Numbered from the stretch's first letter, positions 34,087-43,185 are shown. The stretch: 64,000 nt of DNA from Bradyrhizobium glycinis (GCF_016031655.1 NZ_JACCHQ010000014.1:1-64000), one strand, 5' to 3'. Notes: generated by a model not told the origin, from the letters alone. Made by a program: numbers and translations.

Positions 34087-35052
34087 TCACGACGAAATTC
34101 GTTCGGCAGCAGACAGCAGGCCGGGCGCCCCACATGCGATGAGATCGGCTTCCAGCTCTCGTCTTTCAGCAGCGGACAGCGGCGTGACGGGCGAGCGCAC
34201 GGCGCCACCAGCAAGGCCGATCAGATCGCACCAATGCTTGACCGCCGCGTTCGGCATGTGACCGCGCTTCAGCGGGTCCATGATCCACTTGTTGAAGATG
34301 GCCCGTTGCGGCGCGAGTGAAGCGCAGATGCGTGCTGCTTCTTCCGTCCGTCCGGCCGCCAACAGAGCGACGTATCCCGCGATCGGGCGAAACTCGCCGC
34401 GTTGATAGAGGTAGGGCTCGGGGTCGGCATAGAGGATCGACTGACCCTCGGCCTGCATGTTGGCGAAGAAGTTCTCTTCCAGCGGGTCTGACACCAGCAC
34501 GCCGTTTCGCGCAGCCAGGCGGAGCGCCGCGTTCTCGGCTGCATTGCCTGTCGTCTTCAGGAGCTTCAGGTTGGGTAGCGAGCAGAGCTGCGTGAAAACG
34601 CCGGGATCCAGCGGGCTGCCCGCGGCGGTTCGCGCGTTGAAGATGACGATCGGCATCTCCAAGCGGACACAGATGTCGTGCAGATACGCGAATTGCTGCG
34701 TAGGCGACCGCGGCCCGGAGGTTGGGACCATGAGCACAGCATGGCTGACGCCAAGCCGACGCGCATGCTCGCCGAGATCGATGGTTTCTTCCACCGAGGG
34801 ACCCGAGATCACCACGGAAATCCCAAGGCGCCCCCTCGCCTCGTCCGCAATGACCTCGATGACACGCTTTCTCTCCTGCAGCGTGAGGGACCAGACTTCG
34901 CCGATCAACCCATTGCAGAACACGCCCGCCAATCCGGTTGCGATGTAGTGGCGGACATTCCGGCGGACTCCGGCCTCGTCGATGGAACCGGAGGCGTCGA
35001 AGGGCGTGTGAATGGCCGCCCAAATTTCGGGGATGTTCTGCCCGATTGCCAT
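34087..35052 (-). CDS. DapA-family (dihydrodipicolinate synthase-like) enzyme, atypical active site
   Basis: The 321-aa TIM-barrel protein has the Schiff-base lysine (Lys166 in LKLLKTTGN) and general DapA layout (AAIHTPFDASGSIDEAGVRR). However, the DapA threonine pair (GTTGE) is GLIGE at 48-52, and the proton-relay tyrosine (LYN) is Phe138 (VIFNAR). It is thus unlikely to make dihydrodipicolinate. It may be an aldolase, lyase or dehydratase acting on a keto-acid. It heads the operon with the BMP transporter, and its start lies 34 bp from the palindrome at 35086, a likely GntR operator. Confidence 0.82.
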   Translation of the reverse strand: MAIGQNIPEIWAAIHTPFDASGSIDEAGVRRNVRHYIATGLAGVFCNGLIGEVWSLTLQERKRVIEVIADEARGRLGISVVISGPSVEETIDLGEHARRLGVSHAVLMVPTSGPRSPTQQFAYLHDICVRLEMPIVIFNARTAAGSPLDPGVFTQLCSLPNLKLLKTTGNAAENAALRLAARNGVLVSDPLEENFFANMQAEGQSILYADPEPYLYQRGEFRPIAGYVALLAAGRTEEAARICASLAPQRAIFNKWIMDPLKRGHMPNAAVKHWCDLIGLAGGAVRSPVTPLSAAERRELEADLIACGAPGLLSAAERISS

Positions 35053-35085
35053 GCTTGCTCCCTCTCATTCGGCCGATCTATTCTA

Positions 35086-35099
35086 TTTATCATGATAAA
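35086..35099. promoter_or_regulatory. GntR-type operator palindrome
   Basis: TTTATCATGATAAA is a perfect 14-bp palindrome between the divergent DapA-like operon and the GntR gene. FadR/GntR-class regulators bind palindromes of this size, so it is the best candidate site for autoregulation and control of the transporter operon. Confidence 0.6.
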
Positions 35100-35226
35100 C
35101 CGGATTTGCATGAATATGCCTATTATGGGAGAAGTGTCAACCGACGAGTCGGTTCTTCCTTGGGCCCCCGCCTAAGTCGTCCCGGAGCCGACCGTGGAAC
35201 CTATTGGTGGACTTGGAGAATTCGGA

Positions 35227-36039
35227 ATGACGGTCGAACTGGAAAAATCGCCGCGGCCGGGGAGCCGGCTGAAAATCCAAAAGCGAGCCGACCTCGTTAC
35301 CGAAGAGATCAAGCAGCTGATCACGCAGAAGAACCTTCGTCCGGGCGACAAGCTTCCCATGGAGAAGGAGCTCCAGCGGCTGTTTTCGGTCAGCAAGAGC
35401 ACGATACGCGAGGCGCTCAAGTCCCTTGAGGTGCAGGGACTGATCACCATCAGCACCGGCCCGACCGGCGGAGCGACGATCATGGAGGTCCCGCTCGAGC
35501 GCACCTTTCAGCTGCTGCAGAACTACCTGTTCTTCAAAGAAGTCAGCATGGAGGACATCTATGCGGCGCGGCGCCTGCTGGAGCCGGAATTGGCTGCCGG
35601 CTCGGTGCCGTTTCTGTCAAACGAGCAGCTCGACGCGCTGGAGCACAACATCGAAACGTGCCAGCCGACCTCGCAGGAGCCGTCCCTTCTGGTTCGTCAA
35701 CGCCAAGCGGATCTCGACTTTCACGACATCCTGGCTGCAGCAAACCCCAATCCCTTCCTGCGCTTCGCATGCGAGCTGATCAACGAGATGCTTCGCCGGC
35801 TGGTTGTCTTCAGCACCCAAACGCCTCCGGAAGAGCACACGCGATTCGGATGTGCCAACGTCAGGATTCACACCGAGATCGCCAAGGCCGCCCGCGCGCG
35901 CGACAGCGAGCGCGTGCGCGCGCTCATGAAAGCGCATATGGAGGAAGCGTCAGAATACGTGAAGCGGTTGGATGGCCGACTCGATGGTCGACTTATCCTC
36001 GACTCGGAGATGGCGCCGCGCCCGCGGCCGCTGTCCTGA
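35227..36039 (+). CDS. GntR-family regulator (FadR/FCD subgroup)
   Basis: The product has an N-terminal winged helix (LVTEEIKQLITQKNLRPGDK, KELQRLFSVSKSTIREALKS, LEVQGLITISTGPTGG) and an FCD ligand-binding domain (YAARRLLEPELAAGSV, DLDFHDILAAANPNPFLRFA, HTEIAKAARARDSERVRALM) whose Asp/His residues usually bind a metal. ATG 35227 has GGAG upstream; GTG 35194 is an alternative that adds 11 residues. It faces the DapA-like/BMP operon and probably represses it until the substrate is present. Confidence 0.9.
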   Translation: MTVELEKSPRPGSRLKIQKRADLVTEEIKQLITQKNLRPGDKLPMEKELQRLFSVSKSTIREALKSLEVQGLITISTGPTGGATIMEVPLERTFQLLQNYLFFKEVSMEDIYAARRLLEPELAAGSVPFLSNEQLDALEHNIETCQPTSQEPSLLVRQRQADLDFHDILAAANPNPFLRFACELINEMLRRLVVFSTQTPPEEHTRFGCANVRIHTEIAKAARARDSERVRALMKAHMEEASEYVKRLDGRLDGRLILDSEMAPRPRPLS

Positions 36040-36066
36040 TCGACGTTCGGAGCTGCCAGCTCACAA

Positions 36067-36558
36067 CTAGGCCCCGTGTGAGAGGCGCTGCTCCACGATC
36101 CGATCGGCCTGCTCCCAGCTGTCAGATACAGGAACAAAGAACTTGATCGTCTGATCCCAATTTAGCCAATACCACTCACCATCCCGCTTCCGATAAGAGT
36201 GCCGGTGAACGAAGCAGCCCCAAACGGCCTTGCCTGACAGAACAGGAGTTTCCCATGCGCTCCAGTGACCGTAAGCAGCATCACTTCCGGGGCGCACGTC
36301 GAATACATAATTGCCTGCATAGTGAAGGCAGAAGGTCTGCGCCAAATCCGCGAACAGTGCCTCCATAGAAGGCCTTCCCATGCACCTGAGCTCGCCGCTC
36401 TCAAAGCAACCGTTAGGGAGGAATAGCGAAGCGAGCGCTTTCGGATTGTAAGCCTCGCCGGTCGAACCGCCGGTATCACAAAGCTCGAAGAACTCGACGA
36501 CCCTCTCACGAAGACGTTCAATATCCTCTAACCGTGTGATGCGCGCCTCAAGCAACAT
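36067..36558 (-). CDS. NTF2/SnoaL-like protein, second of a tandem pair
   Basis: The ~163-aa product belongs to the NTF2-like (SnoaL) fold: an N-terminal helix (ITRLEDIERLRERVVEFFEL), PKALASLFLPNGCFE, MEALFADLAQTF, HYAGNYVFDV, then beta-strands AYGHWSAWETPV and WYWLNWDQTIKFFVP. ATG 36558 overlaps the end of the previous gene. Proteins of this fold are small dehydratases, isomerases or ligand pockets in aromatic and lactone degradation. The catalytic residue is not obvious. It probably arose by duplication of its neighbour. Confidence 0.75.
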   Translation of the reverse strand: MLLEARITRLEDIERLRERVVEFFELCDTGGSTGEAYNPKALASLFLPNGCFESGELRCMGRPSMEALFADLAQTFCLHYAGNYVFDVRPGSDAAYGHWSAWETPVLSGKAVWGCFVHRHSYRKRDGEWYWLNWDQTIKFFVPVSDSWEQADRIVEQRLSHGA

Positions 36559-37078
36559 TGCCGTCCTCACAAGACTGTTGGGGCCACGTCCACGACTTTG
36601 AGATTCGTTCTTCCGCCCACCCGATCCGATAATCGGAAACGAACTTCACCGTGAACTCAGCGCGAGACGTTAACCATCGCGTATTGCGCTTCACGTATGC
36701 ATCCTTGTAAAGACCAGCCATCAGCATCGGCTTGCCTTCGACTGTCAGCGGGGCCCAGGTGGTCCACCGACCAGTAGCGCTGCTCCCATCGGGCGAGATC
36801 TCGATAATCTGGTTCATCATGAAGTTGAGCGAAAACGAGATCTTGGTCTTGTATGACGCCAAAAACTCCGACAGCTGAACGTATCCCCGGTACACTCCGA
36901 AATGCAGCGACTCCCAAGTCGCATCCTCATAGAAGGTATTAAGGACTGCTTGAGCAGGGCCGTTCTCGTTGATCATTGCATCCAGACTGCGCGCATATTC
37001 ACACTTGAGTTGTCGAACGGCTTCGATGTCTTCGAGCTGCGCGATGCGACGCTCGCTATCTTCGAGTTTATGGATCAC
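36548..37078 (-). CDS. NTF2/SnoaL-like protein, first of a tandem pair
   Basis: The 176-aa protein starts with GTG 37078 with GGAG seven bases upstream. It shows the same plan as its neighbour: helix IAQLEDIEAVRQLKCEYARS, FYEDATWES, LSEFLASYKTK, FMMNQIIEISPDGSSATGRW and WLTSRAEFTVKFVSDYRIGW. The two genes overlap by 11 bases and are co-translated. They lie 106 bp past the LivF-like gene and may belong to the same catabolic unit. Confidence 0.75.
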   Translation of the reverse strand: MIHKLEDSERRIAQLEDIEAVRQLKCEYARSLDAMINENGPAQAVLNTFYEDATWESLHFGVYRGYVQLSEFLASYKTKISFSLNFMMNQIIEISPDGSSATGRWTTWAPLTVEGKPMLMAGLYKDAYVKRNTRWLTSRAEFTVKFVSDYRIGWAEERISKSWTWPQQSCEDGNVA

Positions 37079-37184
37079 GAAATACTCCAGGCAGTGGGCT
37101 ATCTAAAGCGGACTTGAGAGAATGGTGCTCTGGCGTGCATTTCCCGCAAATATGGAAATGCCGCAGGGACTCCGGTTAGCCAGT

Positions 37185-37886
37185 CTAGGGCACGGCAAGG
37201 CCGACGCGGCCGGCAAGCAGATCCTCACGGCTTACCTCGCCCGTGATGCGACCTTTTTGAATGCTGAGCACGCGATCCGAGAGCGAAGCAATGAACTCAA
37301 GATTCTGCTCGACAACAATCATCGAAAGGGATCGGCGCTTCCTCAGCGCGAGCAACGTCTCGATGATTTCCTCGATGATCGACGGCTGAATCCCCTCAGT
37401 AGGTTCGTCGAGCAGAATCAGCTTCGGATTCGCGCAGAGACATCTTGCAAGCGCTAACAGCTGCTGCTCCCCTCCCGAAAGTGCTCCGCCAGGCCGGTTC
37501 AGCAGACGGACAAGCCTCGGAAAATCTGTAAGCAAGTCGTCGATGATACGGGAATCTTCTTTTCGGGCGGCAGCGAGCCCCATCCTAAGGTTCTCACGCA
37601 CCGTCAGGGTTGCGAATATCTCGCGCCCCTGCGGGACCAGACCAAGGCCCAAGCGCGCACGTGCGTGAATGGGAAGTCTGGTGACGTCACTGCCGAGGAA
37701 TCGTACTGCACCGTTCATCGCTGGCAGATATCCCATGAGGGCCTTCAGTAGTGTCGTCTTTCCCATGCCGTTGTGCCCGAGGATGCCGAGATATTCGCCT
37801 TCCCCGACGTCGAATTCGATTCCGGTCAGGATCGGCACAGGACCGTAGTTTGCACGCAATCCTTGAACCTCGAGAACGTTCATCAT
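37185..37886 (-). CDS. Branched-chain/urea-type ABC transporter ATPase (LivF/UrtE-like)
   Basis: The 233-aa ATPase shows Walker A GHNGMGKTT, the Q-loop region VPQGREIFATLTVRENL, signature ALSGGEQQLLALARCL and Walker B LILLDEPTEGIQPSII. The EGIQPSII wording is closer to UrtE of urea transporters than to LivF. The start overlaps the LivG-like stop (TAATG). It is the last ATPase of a five-gene import operon on the minus strand. Confidence 0.9.
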   Translation of the reverse strand: MMNVLEVQGLRANYGPVPILTGIEFDVGEGEYLGILGHNGMGKTTLLKALMGYLPAMNGAVRFLGSDVTRLPIHARARLGLGLVPQGREIFATLTVRENLRMGLAAARKEDSRIIDDLLTDFPRLVRLLNRPGGALSGGEQQLLALARCLCANPKLILLDEPTEGIQPSIIEEIIETLLALRKRRSLSMIVVEQNLEFIASLSDRVLSIQKGRITGEVSREDLLAGRVGLAVP

Positions 37887-38614
37887 TAGACGACCACCTT
37901 CTTGCCGAGATACACGTCGCGTACACGGGGATCAGCCAAGACGTTCTTGAGGGTGCCCTCCATTATGATCCGCCCCTGATGAAAGACAGTGACTGTGCGC
38001 GCAATCATTTTGATGAACTCCATATCGTGCTCGACCACGATGATTGCGCGCGCTTCATTGATCTCCCGAATGATCTCAGCAGTGCGCTCCGTCTCTTCGT
38101 CGGTCATGCCCGCAGCCGGCTCGTCGAGAAGAAGTAGCTCAGGATCGCCGGCAAGCACCGTACCGATCTCAACCCACTGGCGTTGACCGTGCGAAAGTTG
38201 TCCAACGATGGCAGACTGTCTTTCGGTCAGACGAACTCTCTCCAGAATCTCGTCTACAACGAGCTTTGTCGTACGCGGCGTGTTCTTGCGGCGTGCTGAC
38301 AGCCAGATGTTTTCGCGCACCGAGAGGCCGTTGAATACATTCGGCACCTGCGTCTTTATGCCTAGACCGGCACGAGCGATCTCGTGGCTCGGTAAGCCTG
38401 CAATCGACCTGCCGCGAAAAGCGATCGTTCCTGATGACGGTGTGATTTGCCCGGTCAGCATCTTGAAAAAGGTGCTTTTGCCGGCTCCGTTTGGACCAAT
38501 CAGGCACCGCAGTTCCATTTCGCCGAGGTTGAAGTCAATGCTGTCATTGGCGATGACGCCCCCGAAATTCATTGTCAATTTTTCTGTCTTCAGCAGTGGG
38601 ACAGGTTCAGTCAT
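37886..38614 (-). CDS. Branched-chain/urea-type ABC transporter ATPase (LivG/UrtD-like)
   Basis: The 242-aa ATPase has Walker A GPNGAGKST, signature LSHGQRQWVEIG and Walker B LLLLDEPAAGMTDEETERTA, a set typical of UrtD rather than LivG. The switch His lies in VVEHDMEFI. Start ATG 38614 sits one base after the LivM-like stop region; the frame is open upstream but antisense to nothing useful. It works with the LivF/UrtE-like ATPase at the inner membrane. Confidence 0.9.
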   Translation of the reverse strand: MTEPVPLLKTEKLTMNFGGVIANDSIDFNLGEMELRCLIGPNGAGKSTFFKMLTGQITPSSGTIAFRGRSIAGLPSHEIARAGLGIKTQVPNVFNGLSVRENIWLSARRKNTPRTTKLVVDEILERVRLTERQSAIVGQLSHGQRQWVEIGTVLAGDPELLLLDEPAAGMTDEETERTAEIIREINEARAIIVVEHDMEFIKMIARTVTVFHQGRIIMEGTLKNVLADPRVRDVYLGKKVVV

Positions 38615-38615
38615 G

Positions 38616-39659
38616 TCAATTGACCTGCATGGCGCGCTCTTTGGGCGCTGTCGTGTTCGGTCGTGCCCGGTGGTCCTTACGGAGTTGCACAAGACACAGG
38701 AGGAAGGTCGGTACGACACCTTTCGGTAACAAAAGGACGAAGGCGACGAGAATTGCGCCGAGGACGAGATTCGAGTTGAACGTCTGCTGTGATCCTATCG
38801 ACGCAACGAGAAATTGGATCACAAAGCAACCTACGATCGGGCCGAACAGAGTGCCAAGTCCGCCGACGGTGATCCAAATGATGATTTCGGCTGATAGCGA
38901 GAGGGAGAAGATTGTTGGCCCGACAAACGCACCCCAATTGACGTAAAGCGCCCCGCCTAGACCTGCAATCGCACCGCCAATGACAAACACGCCGAGTTTG
39001 ACCAATCGCGTATCGTAACCGAGAAGAGCGGCGCGAGTCTCGTTCTCACGTACCGCGACCGCAATGCGGCCGAAGCGGCTGACCAGGATCAGCCTAAGCA
39101 GCAGATAAAGGGCGATGAGGGTGCCTCCGGTAATCCACCAGGAAGCTTCGGGAGAGAGGGGAATTTCTGGATGGAAAGGCATATTGAAGATCGGCACGGA
39201 GGGAATGCCATTGAACCCTCCCAGTCGCGCTATGCCGATCCTGTACACCTCTCCTGCGGTCGAATTGACAACGTTGAAGAGAATGAGCGTTACGGTAAGT
39301 GTAATGACGCCGAGATAGACGTCACTTACTTTGCCGTAGAACACGAAATAACCGAGCGCTGCTGCAAAGAGTGCCGGAAGAACGACCGCGAGCAGGATTG
39401 CGTTCGTCGAGTCACCAAAATTGATGGTCGCTATTGCATAGACGTAGCCACCAAGTCCAAAGAAGGCAGTTTGCCCAAATGACAGGATGCCGCCGAATCC
39501 CCATATGAAGGCCAGGCTCAGTGCGAGCACACTCATAGCCGCGAATAGCGTTACTTGCATCAGCGCGAAAAGGTCGAGGTGGCGAGGCAGCAGGGCGACG
39601 CCTGTCGCCGCTGCAAGTACCAGAATAGACTGAAGGCCGGCATTTCGCGCATCGGTCAT
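38616..39659 (-). CDS. ABC transporter permease (LivM/UrtC-like)
   Basis: The 347-aa permease has about nine helices, with FAAMSVLALSLAFIWGFGGI, LSFGQTAFFGLGGYVYAIA and VRENETRAALLGYDTRLVKL (the loop contacting the ATPase). ATG 39659 overlaps the LivH-like stop (TAATG), which fixes the start; the frame is open another 154 codons upstream by chance. The C-terminal tail is basic and cytoplasmic. Confidence 0.9.
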   Translation of the reverse strand: MTDARNAGLQSILVLAAATGVALLPRHLDLFALMQVTLFAAMSVLALSLAFIWGFGGILSFGQTAFFGLGGYVYAIATINFGDSTNAILLAVVLPALFAAALGYFVFYGKVSDVYLGVITLTVTLILFNVVNSTAGEVYRIGIARLGGFNGIPSVPIFNMPFHPEIPLSPEASWWITGGTLIALYLLLRLILVSRFGRIAVAVRENETRAALLGYDTRLVKLGVFVIGGAIAGLGGALYVNWGAFVGPTIFSLSLSAEIIIWITVGGLGTLFGPIVGCFVIQFLVASIGSQQTFNSNLVLGAILVAFVLLLPKGVVPTFLLCLVQLRKDHRARPNTTAPKERAMQVN

Positions 39660-40525
39660 TACGACATACCTTTGAAAAAGCGTCCGGAAATGCCTTGCGG
39701 CAGAATGCGGATCAGAAAGATCGCCGACAGGAACAGAATCACCTCGCCGTACACTGGGGTCGTGAGGTAGGCACCGAGCTGATTGATGAGGCCAAACAAT
39801 CCCGAAGCAGTTAGCGTTCCCGAGATGATCGTGGCACCGCCACCCACCACTGTTATGAAGCATTTCGCTATGAAAGCGGCTCCCATAACCGGGGTAATTC
39901 CCGACAATGGCGCAAGCAGCCCCCCAGCCAGTCCCGTCAGTCCGGCGCCGATGCCGAACGTAATCATATACACGCGGTCGGGATTGACGCCGAGCGTCGC
40001 CGCCATGTTCGGATTGTGCATCACCGCGCGGGCGATGAGCCCAAATCGGGTCAATCGCAGCAGAGCATAGACGAGCGCCATGACGGACACTGCCATCCCT
40101 GCCAGGAACAGGGTGTACCAACTCGACCGGTACTCACCGACCTGGAAGCCGCCAAGCGGCGTCGGCACACCGTTCATCGTGTTGCCGTAGATCGTCGTGA
40201 CAAGACCTATCAACAGCAGGCTCAGCCCCCATGTTGCGAGCATTGAATCGACGAGCCGCCCGTAGAGAAAACGGATCAAGCAGCGCTCGATAAGCAGTCC
40301 GACCAAGCCGACAAACAGTGGAGCAACGATGATCATTGAGACCCAGATATCAACGCCGGCATTGGTCGCGATTACCGTTGCGTAGGCACCGAGCATGACG
40401 AATTCGCCATGCGCGAGATTTATGATTTTCATCATGCCGAAGATGATGGCCAGGCCGACACAGAGCAGAAACAGTGACGCAGTGCCATTTAGGACATCCA
40501 GCGCGAGGATGATTGCCAGATCCAT
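39659..40525 (-). CDS. ABC transporter permease (LivH/UrtB-like)
   Basis: The 288-aa permease has eight helices with IFGMMKIINLAHGEFVMLGA, RPL-type linker replaced by FLYGRLVDSMLATWGLSLLL, and ATLGVNPDRVYMITFGIGAG. These are family hallmarks. Unlike true UrtB it lacks a large periplasmic N-terminal domain. It forms the channel together with the LivM/UrtC-like subunit. Confidence 0.9.
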   Translation of the reverse strand: MDLAIILALDVLNGTASLFLLCVGLAIIFGMMKIINLAHGEFVMLGAYATVIATNAGVDIWVSMIIVAPLFVGLVGLLIERCLIRFLYGRLVDSMLATWGLSLLLIGLVTTIYGNTMNGVPTPLGGFQVGEYRSSWYTLFLAGMAVSVMALVYALLRLTRFGLIARAVMHNPNMAATLGVNPDRVYMITFGIGAGLTGLAGGLLAPLSGITPVMGAAFIAKCFITVVGGGATIISGTLTASGLFGLINQLGAYLTTPVYGEVILFLSAIFLIRILPQGISGRFFKGMS

Positions 40526-40590
40526 GGATCGTTCCAGGAAAGCAGGAGAAGTGGCTACGCCGGCGAACCGGCGTCAAATCCGAGAAGGCA

Positions 40591-41826
40591 TCAAAGCGAG
40601 ATTTCGTATTGCTTATTGTCGTTCGGGTTCTTCACCAGATCGCAGACAGCGGCGGTGTCGAGTGGCTGCGCGTCCGGAAAGGTCTCGGTGACGATCCATT
40701 TGCGATCCTTCACCACTGCGAGATACGTGTTGCGTGAGACGTGGTGCGTTTTATGATCGACCACTACCTTGCCGCTCGGACCGTCGAACGCGATGCCGGT
40801 CTCAAGCGCTTCGATCACCGGCAACCGCTCGATCGTGTTAGCCTTCTTGACACCCTCCACCCACAGGTTGAAGCCCTCGTAGGTCGCTGCGGCCAGCTCG
40901 CTGATATAGGGAATGCCCGGTGAGAGCTTCTTGAGCTTGTCGACGTACGCCGTACTGGCCGGGGTGGTCAGTTCCTCGAAGTAGCCGAAGGTACCAATAA
41001 TGCCGTCACTTTCGGCCGCGGAAAGAGTTGCGGGTTCATTGAACAGCCCGAAGGTGGTAGAGGCAATTTGAATGCGGTCCTTCATTCCGGCCGCGGCCCA
41101 TTGGCGGTAGAAGGCAACGTGGTTTCCGCCGACGAGTGCAGAGAGAATCAGGTCCGGTCTTGCGGCCTGGATCTTGGATATAGTCGGGCCGAAATTAGTG
41201 ACATCGAGGGGGAAGAAGTCGACGGATAAGGTCTCGCCGCCATTTTCCTTGACGTACTTCTGCATCCATTTGGCGGTGATTTGCCCGTAATTGTAGTCGG
41301 CCGCGATGATGTACACTTTCTTGCCGCCCTTGCTCATCGCGTAGGGCACGAGTTTCGCAACCGTCTGCGCCGGCGTAGTCCCAGTGATGAACATGTTCCG
41401 ATCGCAGACACCTCCTTCGTAGAGTGTGTTGTAGACATAGAGGGTACGAAAGCGATCGAAAGTCGGTCGGATGGCCTCACGGGATGCCGAAGTGATGCCC
41501 CCGACGATTACCGCAACCTTGTCCCGAACGGACAACTGCTGGGCATACTGCGAATACAGTTGGATGTTCGACTGTGTGTCGTAGTGGACGAGCTTCAGGG
41601 GACGCCCGAGCAGACCACCAGCCGCATTCACCTCCTCGACTCCAAGCTTGAGACTGTCCACCATTGGCGAGCCCGAGGCCGCCATCGTCCCCGACTGATC
41701 ATGAAGCGATCCGACAAGGATCGGCTCAGCCGCGAAGGCATTCCGGATGAAGACCGGGGAAACGAGAGCCGTGGCAGACGCGGCAGCGGCCGTCGAGCGC
41801 AAGAAATAGCGACGAGTAAAACTCAT
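40591..41826 (-). CDS. ABC substrate-binding protein (UrtA/FmdD-like)
   Basis: The 411-aa periplasmic protein starts at ATG 41826. Its signal peptide (FTRRYFLRSTAAAASATALV) has twin arginines, suggesting Tat export. The mature part reads ILVGSLHDQSGTMAASGSPM, VEEVNAAGGLLGRPLKLVHY, VYNTLYEGGVCDRNMFITG, close to urea/short-amide binding proteins (UrtA, FmdD) and to AmiC. It heads the Liv/Urt-type operon. A urea-like or amide ligand is inferred, not shown. Confidence 0.9.
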   Translation of the reverse strand: MSFTRRYFLRSTAAAASATALVSPVFIRNAFAAEPILVGSLHDQSGTMAASGSPMVDSLKLGVEEVNAAGGLLGRPLKLVHYDTQSNIQLYSQYAQQLSVRDKVAVIVGGITSASREAIRPTFDRFRTLYVYNTLYEGGVCDRNMFITGTTPAQTVAKLVPYAMSKGGKKVYIIAADYNYGQITAKWMQKYVKENGGETLSVDFFPLDVTNFGPTISKIQAARPDLILSALVGGNHVAFYRQWAAAGMKDRIQIASTTFGLFNEPATLSAAESDGIIGTFGYFEELTTPASTAYVDKLKKLSPGIPYISELAAATYEGFNLWVEGVKKANTIERLPVIEALETGIAFDGPSGKVVVDHKTHHVSRNTYLAVVKDRKWIVTETFPDAQPLDTAAVCDLVKNPNDNKQYEISL

Positions 41827-41882
41827 GGGACGAGACTCCGGGTGGGCGCGGTTTAGTAGTTCCATGAAGTTAATATCACAAT

Positions 41883-41933
41883 GATTGAAAAAGCAACTAT
41901 TTTTCTGGCCGCGACAATTGAGCTTTTTGAATC
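41883..41933. promoter_or_regulatory. Inverted repeat upstream of the Urt-like operon
   Basis: GATTGAAAAAGC (41883-41894) and GCTTTTTGAATC (41922-41933) are complementary at 11 of 12 positions. The pair lies 57 bp upstream of the binding-protein start, in the gap shared with the divergent MarR gene, and may be an operator or part of the promoter. Confidence 0.4.
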
Positions 41934-42014
41934 ACAAGTGAGGTCCGTCTTCTGAGATTTATCCTTTCCATGCGGCTCAGGATCGATGTAAAGAGCTGAA
42001 AGAGCTCCAAATAG

Positions 42015-42026
42015 TTGAAATTTCAA
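42015..42026. promoter_or_regulatory. Perfect 12-bp palindrome next to the MarR start
   Basis: TTGAAATTTCAA abuts the ATG of the MarR gene. A symmetric, AT-rich site of this kind is typical for MarR autoregulation; occupancy here would block translation-proximal transcription. Confidence 0.5.
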
Positions 42027-42443
42027 ATGTCGGATCGCCCCCTAAACGAGCACTTGTCTCATCTCCTGTCCCAAGCAAGCAGGCATTTTGCTCGCCATCT
42101 AAATGCGGATGGCATCGCCCTCGACGAGTGGCGTTTGATGAAGGCCCTGTCGGAGCGCCGAGGAATGACGATGCGCGCCATCGCCGATGAATTGGCCCTG
42201 AGCGCTCCGACCACCACCAAAATTGTCGATCGCATGGTGCAGGAAGCGCTCGTCTACCGCGCTCCTGATCCTTCTGATCGCCGGAAGGTCGTCCTCTTCC
42301 TGTCAGAGAAGGGAGCGGAGCGCCTTGCGGCCCAGAGCGCGCGGGTCAACGAGCAAGAGACCAAGGCTGAAGACGCCTACGGCAACGAGCACGCCGAACA
42401 GCTGAGAGCCATGCTGGAAAGCTTCATACGCAGGATGGAATGA
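42027..42443 (+). CDS. MarR-family regulator
   Basis: The 138-aa protein has the MarR winged helix: EHLSHLLSQASRHFARHLNA, DEWRLMKALSERRGMTMRAI, ADELALSAPTTTKIVDRMVQ and YRAPDPSDRRKVVLFLSEKG (the wing). ATG 42027 was chosen over the TTG at 42015, which lies inside a palindrome. It is divergent from the Urt-like operon and likely controls it. Confidence 0.9.
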   Translation: MSDRPLNEHLSHLLSQASRHFARHLNADGIALDEWRLMKALSERRGMTMRAIADELALSAPTTTKIVDRMVQEALVYRAPDPSDRRKVVLFLSEKGAERLAAQSARVNEQETKAEDAYGNEHAEQLRAMLESFIRRME

Positions 42444-42540
42444 ATGGGGTCAAGGACTTCACTACTTCCTTCAAAGTGTGCGGAGTCCATCACTCGATCG
42501 TCGATATTTCTATCATCGATCCCGCTAAACGAGAGAGAGC

Positions 42541-43185
42541 ATGAACAATTCCGAATCAGGAGCACGCCTAGAAGTCCGCTTGCAGGATGTCGACCTGAGC
42601 GCGCTAAAGACGCCCTTCCATTCCCAATGGACATACGGTGCAGAATGGAGCAAAGCGCGAATTCTGGCCAGCGACCGCACGGACGCACGCATTGAACAAC
42701 CTGCTGAGGAATCTGAAGAACTCAAATTCGAGGTCCACTACAGGTCATGGTTTGGCATCGCCTATTTCGGCCTGGGACGGAAAGCGAGCGCCGAGCAATC
42801 GCTCCCAAACCTTCTGGCAACGCTGGAATCGACTGTTTCCGGGAGGATGAGTGCGGCAGCTGCCGCAAAGCTCGTCATAGGTGACAAGCTCAGCGAGTGC
42901 GTATTCAGCGAGTGTGTTTTCGGTGTGGCCAATGCCTGGCTCGAAAACCCGCGCTACACGGTCGCTCCGGCAAAACCTTTGTCGCTTGCGGCGCTGGAAA
43001 AGAGCGCAATGGACGTGCACGGCATCTTCTCAACTGGCACGGCCAATCCCATCATGTGCGAATTGATCGATCCAAGGCTGGACGTTTGGCTTGCCATACA
43101 GATTTCTGAAACCGGACACGACCAGCATTTTGTCTCTTCCGAACTTGCTCGGCGCGTCTTCACCCAGGTTTTCTTGCGAAAATAG
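42541..43185 (+). CDS. Hypothetical protein, 214 aa
   Basis: The gene starts at ATG 42541 with GAGAGAG upstream. The product is soluble, with mixed alpha/beta composition, and has an internal duplication LSECVFSECVFGVANAW. Other recognisable stretches are HYRSWFGIAYFGLGRKASAE and FSTGTANPIMCELIDPRLDV. No family was recognised. It lies between the MarR gene and the AmiC-like gene on the same strand, 97 bp after MarR. Confidence 0.6.
   Translation: MNNSESGARLEVRLQDVDLSALKTPFHSQWTYGAEWSKARILASDRTDARIEQPAEESEELKFEVHYRSWFGIAYFGLGRKASAEQSLPNLLATLESTVSGRMSAAAAAKLVIGDKLSECVFSECVFGVANAWLENPRYTVAPAKPLSLAALEKSAMDVHGIFSTGTANPIMCELIDPRLDVWLAIQISETGHDQHFVSSELARRVFTQVFLRK

Noticed and set aside
38616..40121. 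Extended LivM-like frame of 501 codons
   Set aside because: The first 154 codons overlap the LivH-like gene and lack membrane character; ATG 39659 with the TAATG overlap is the natural start.
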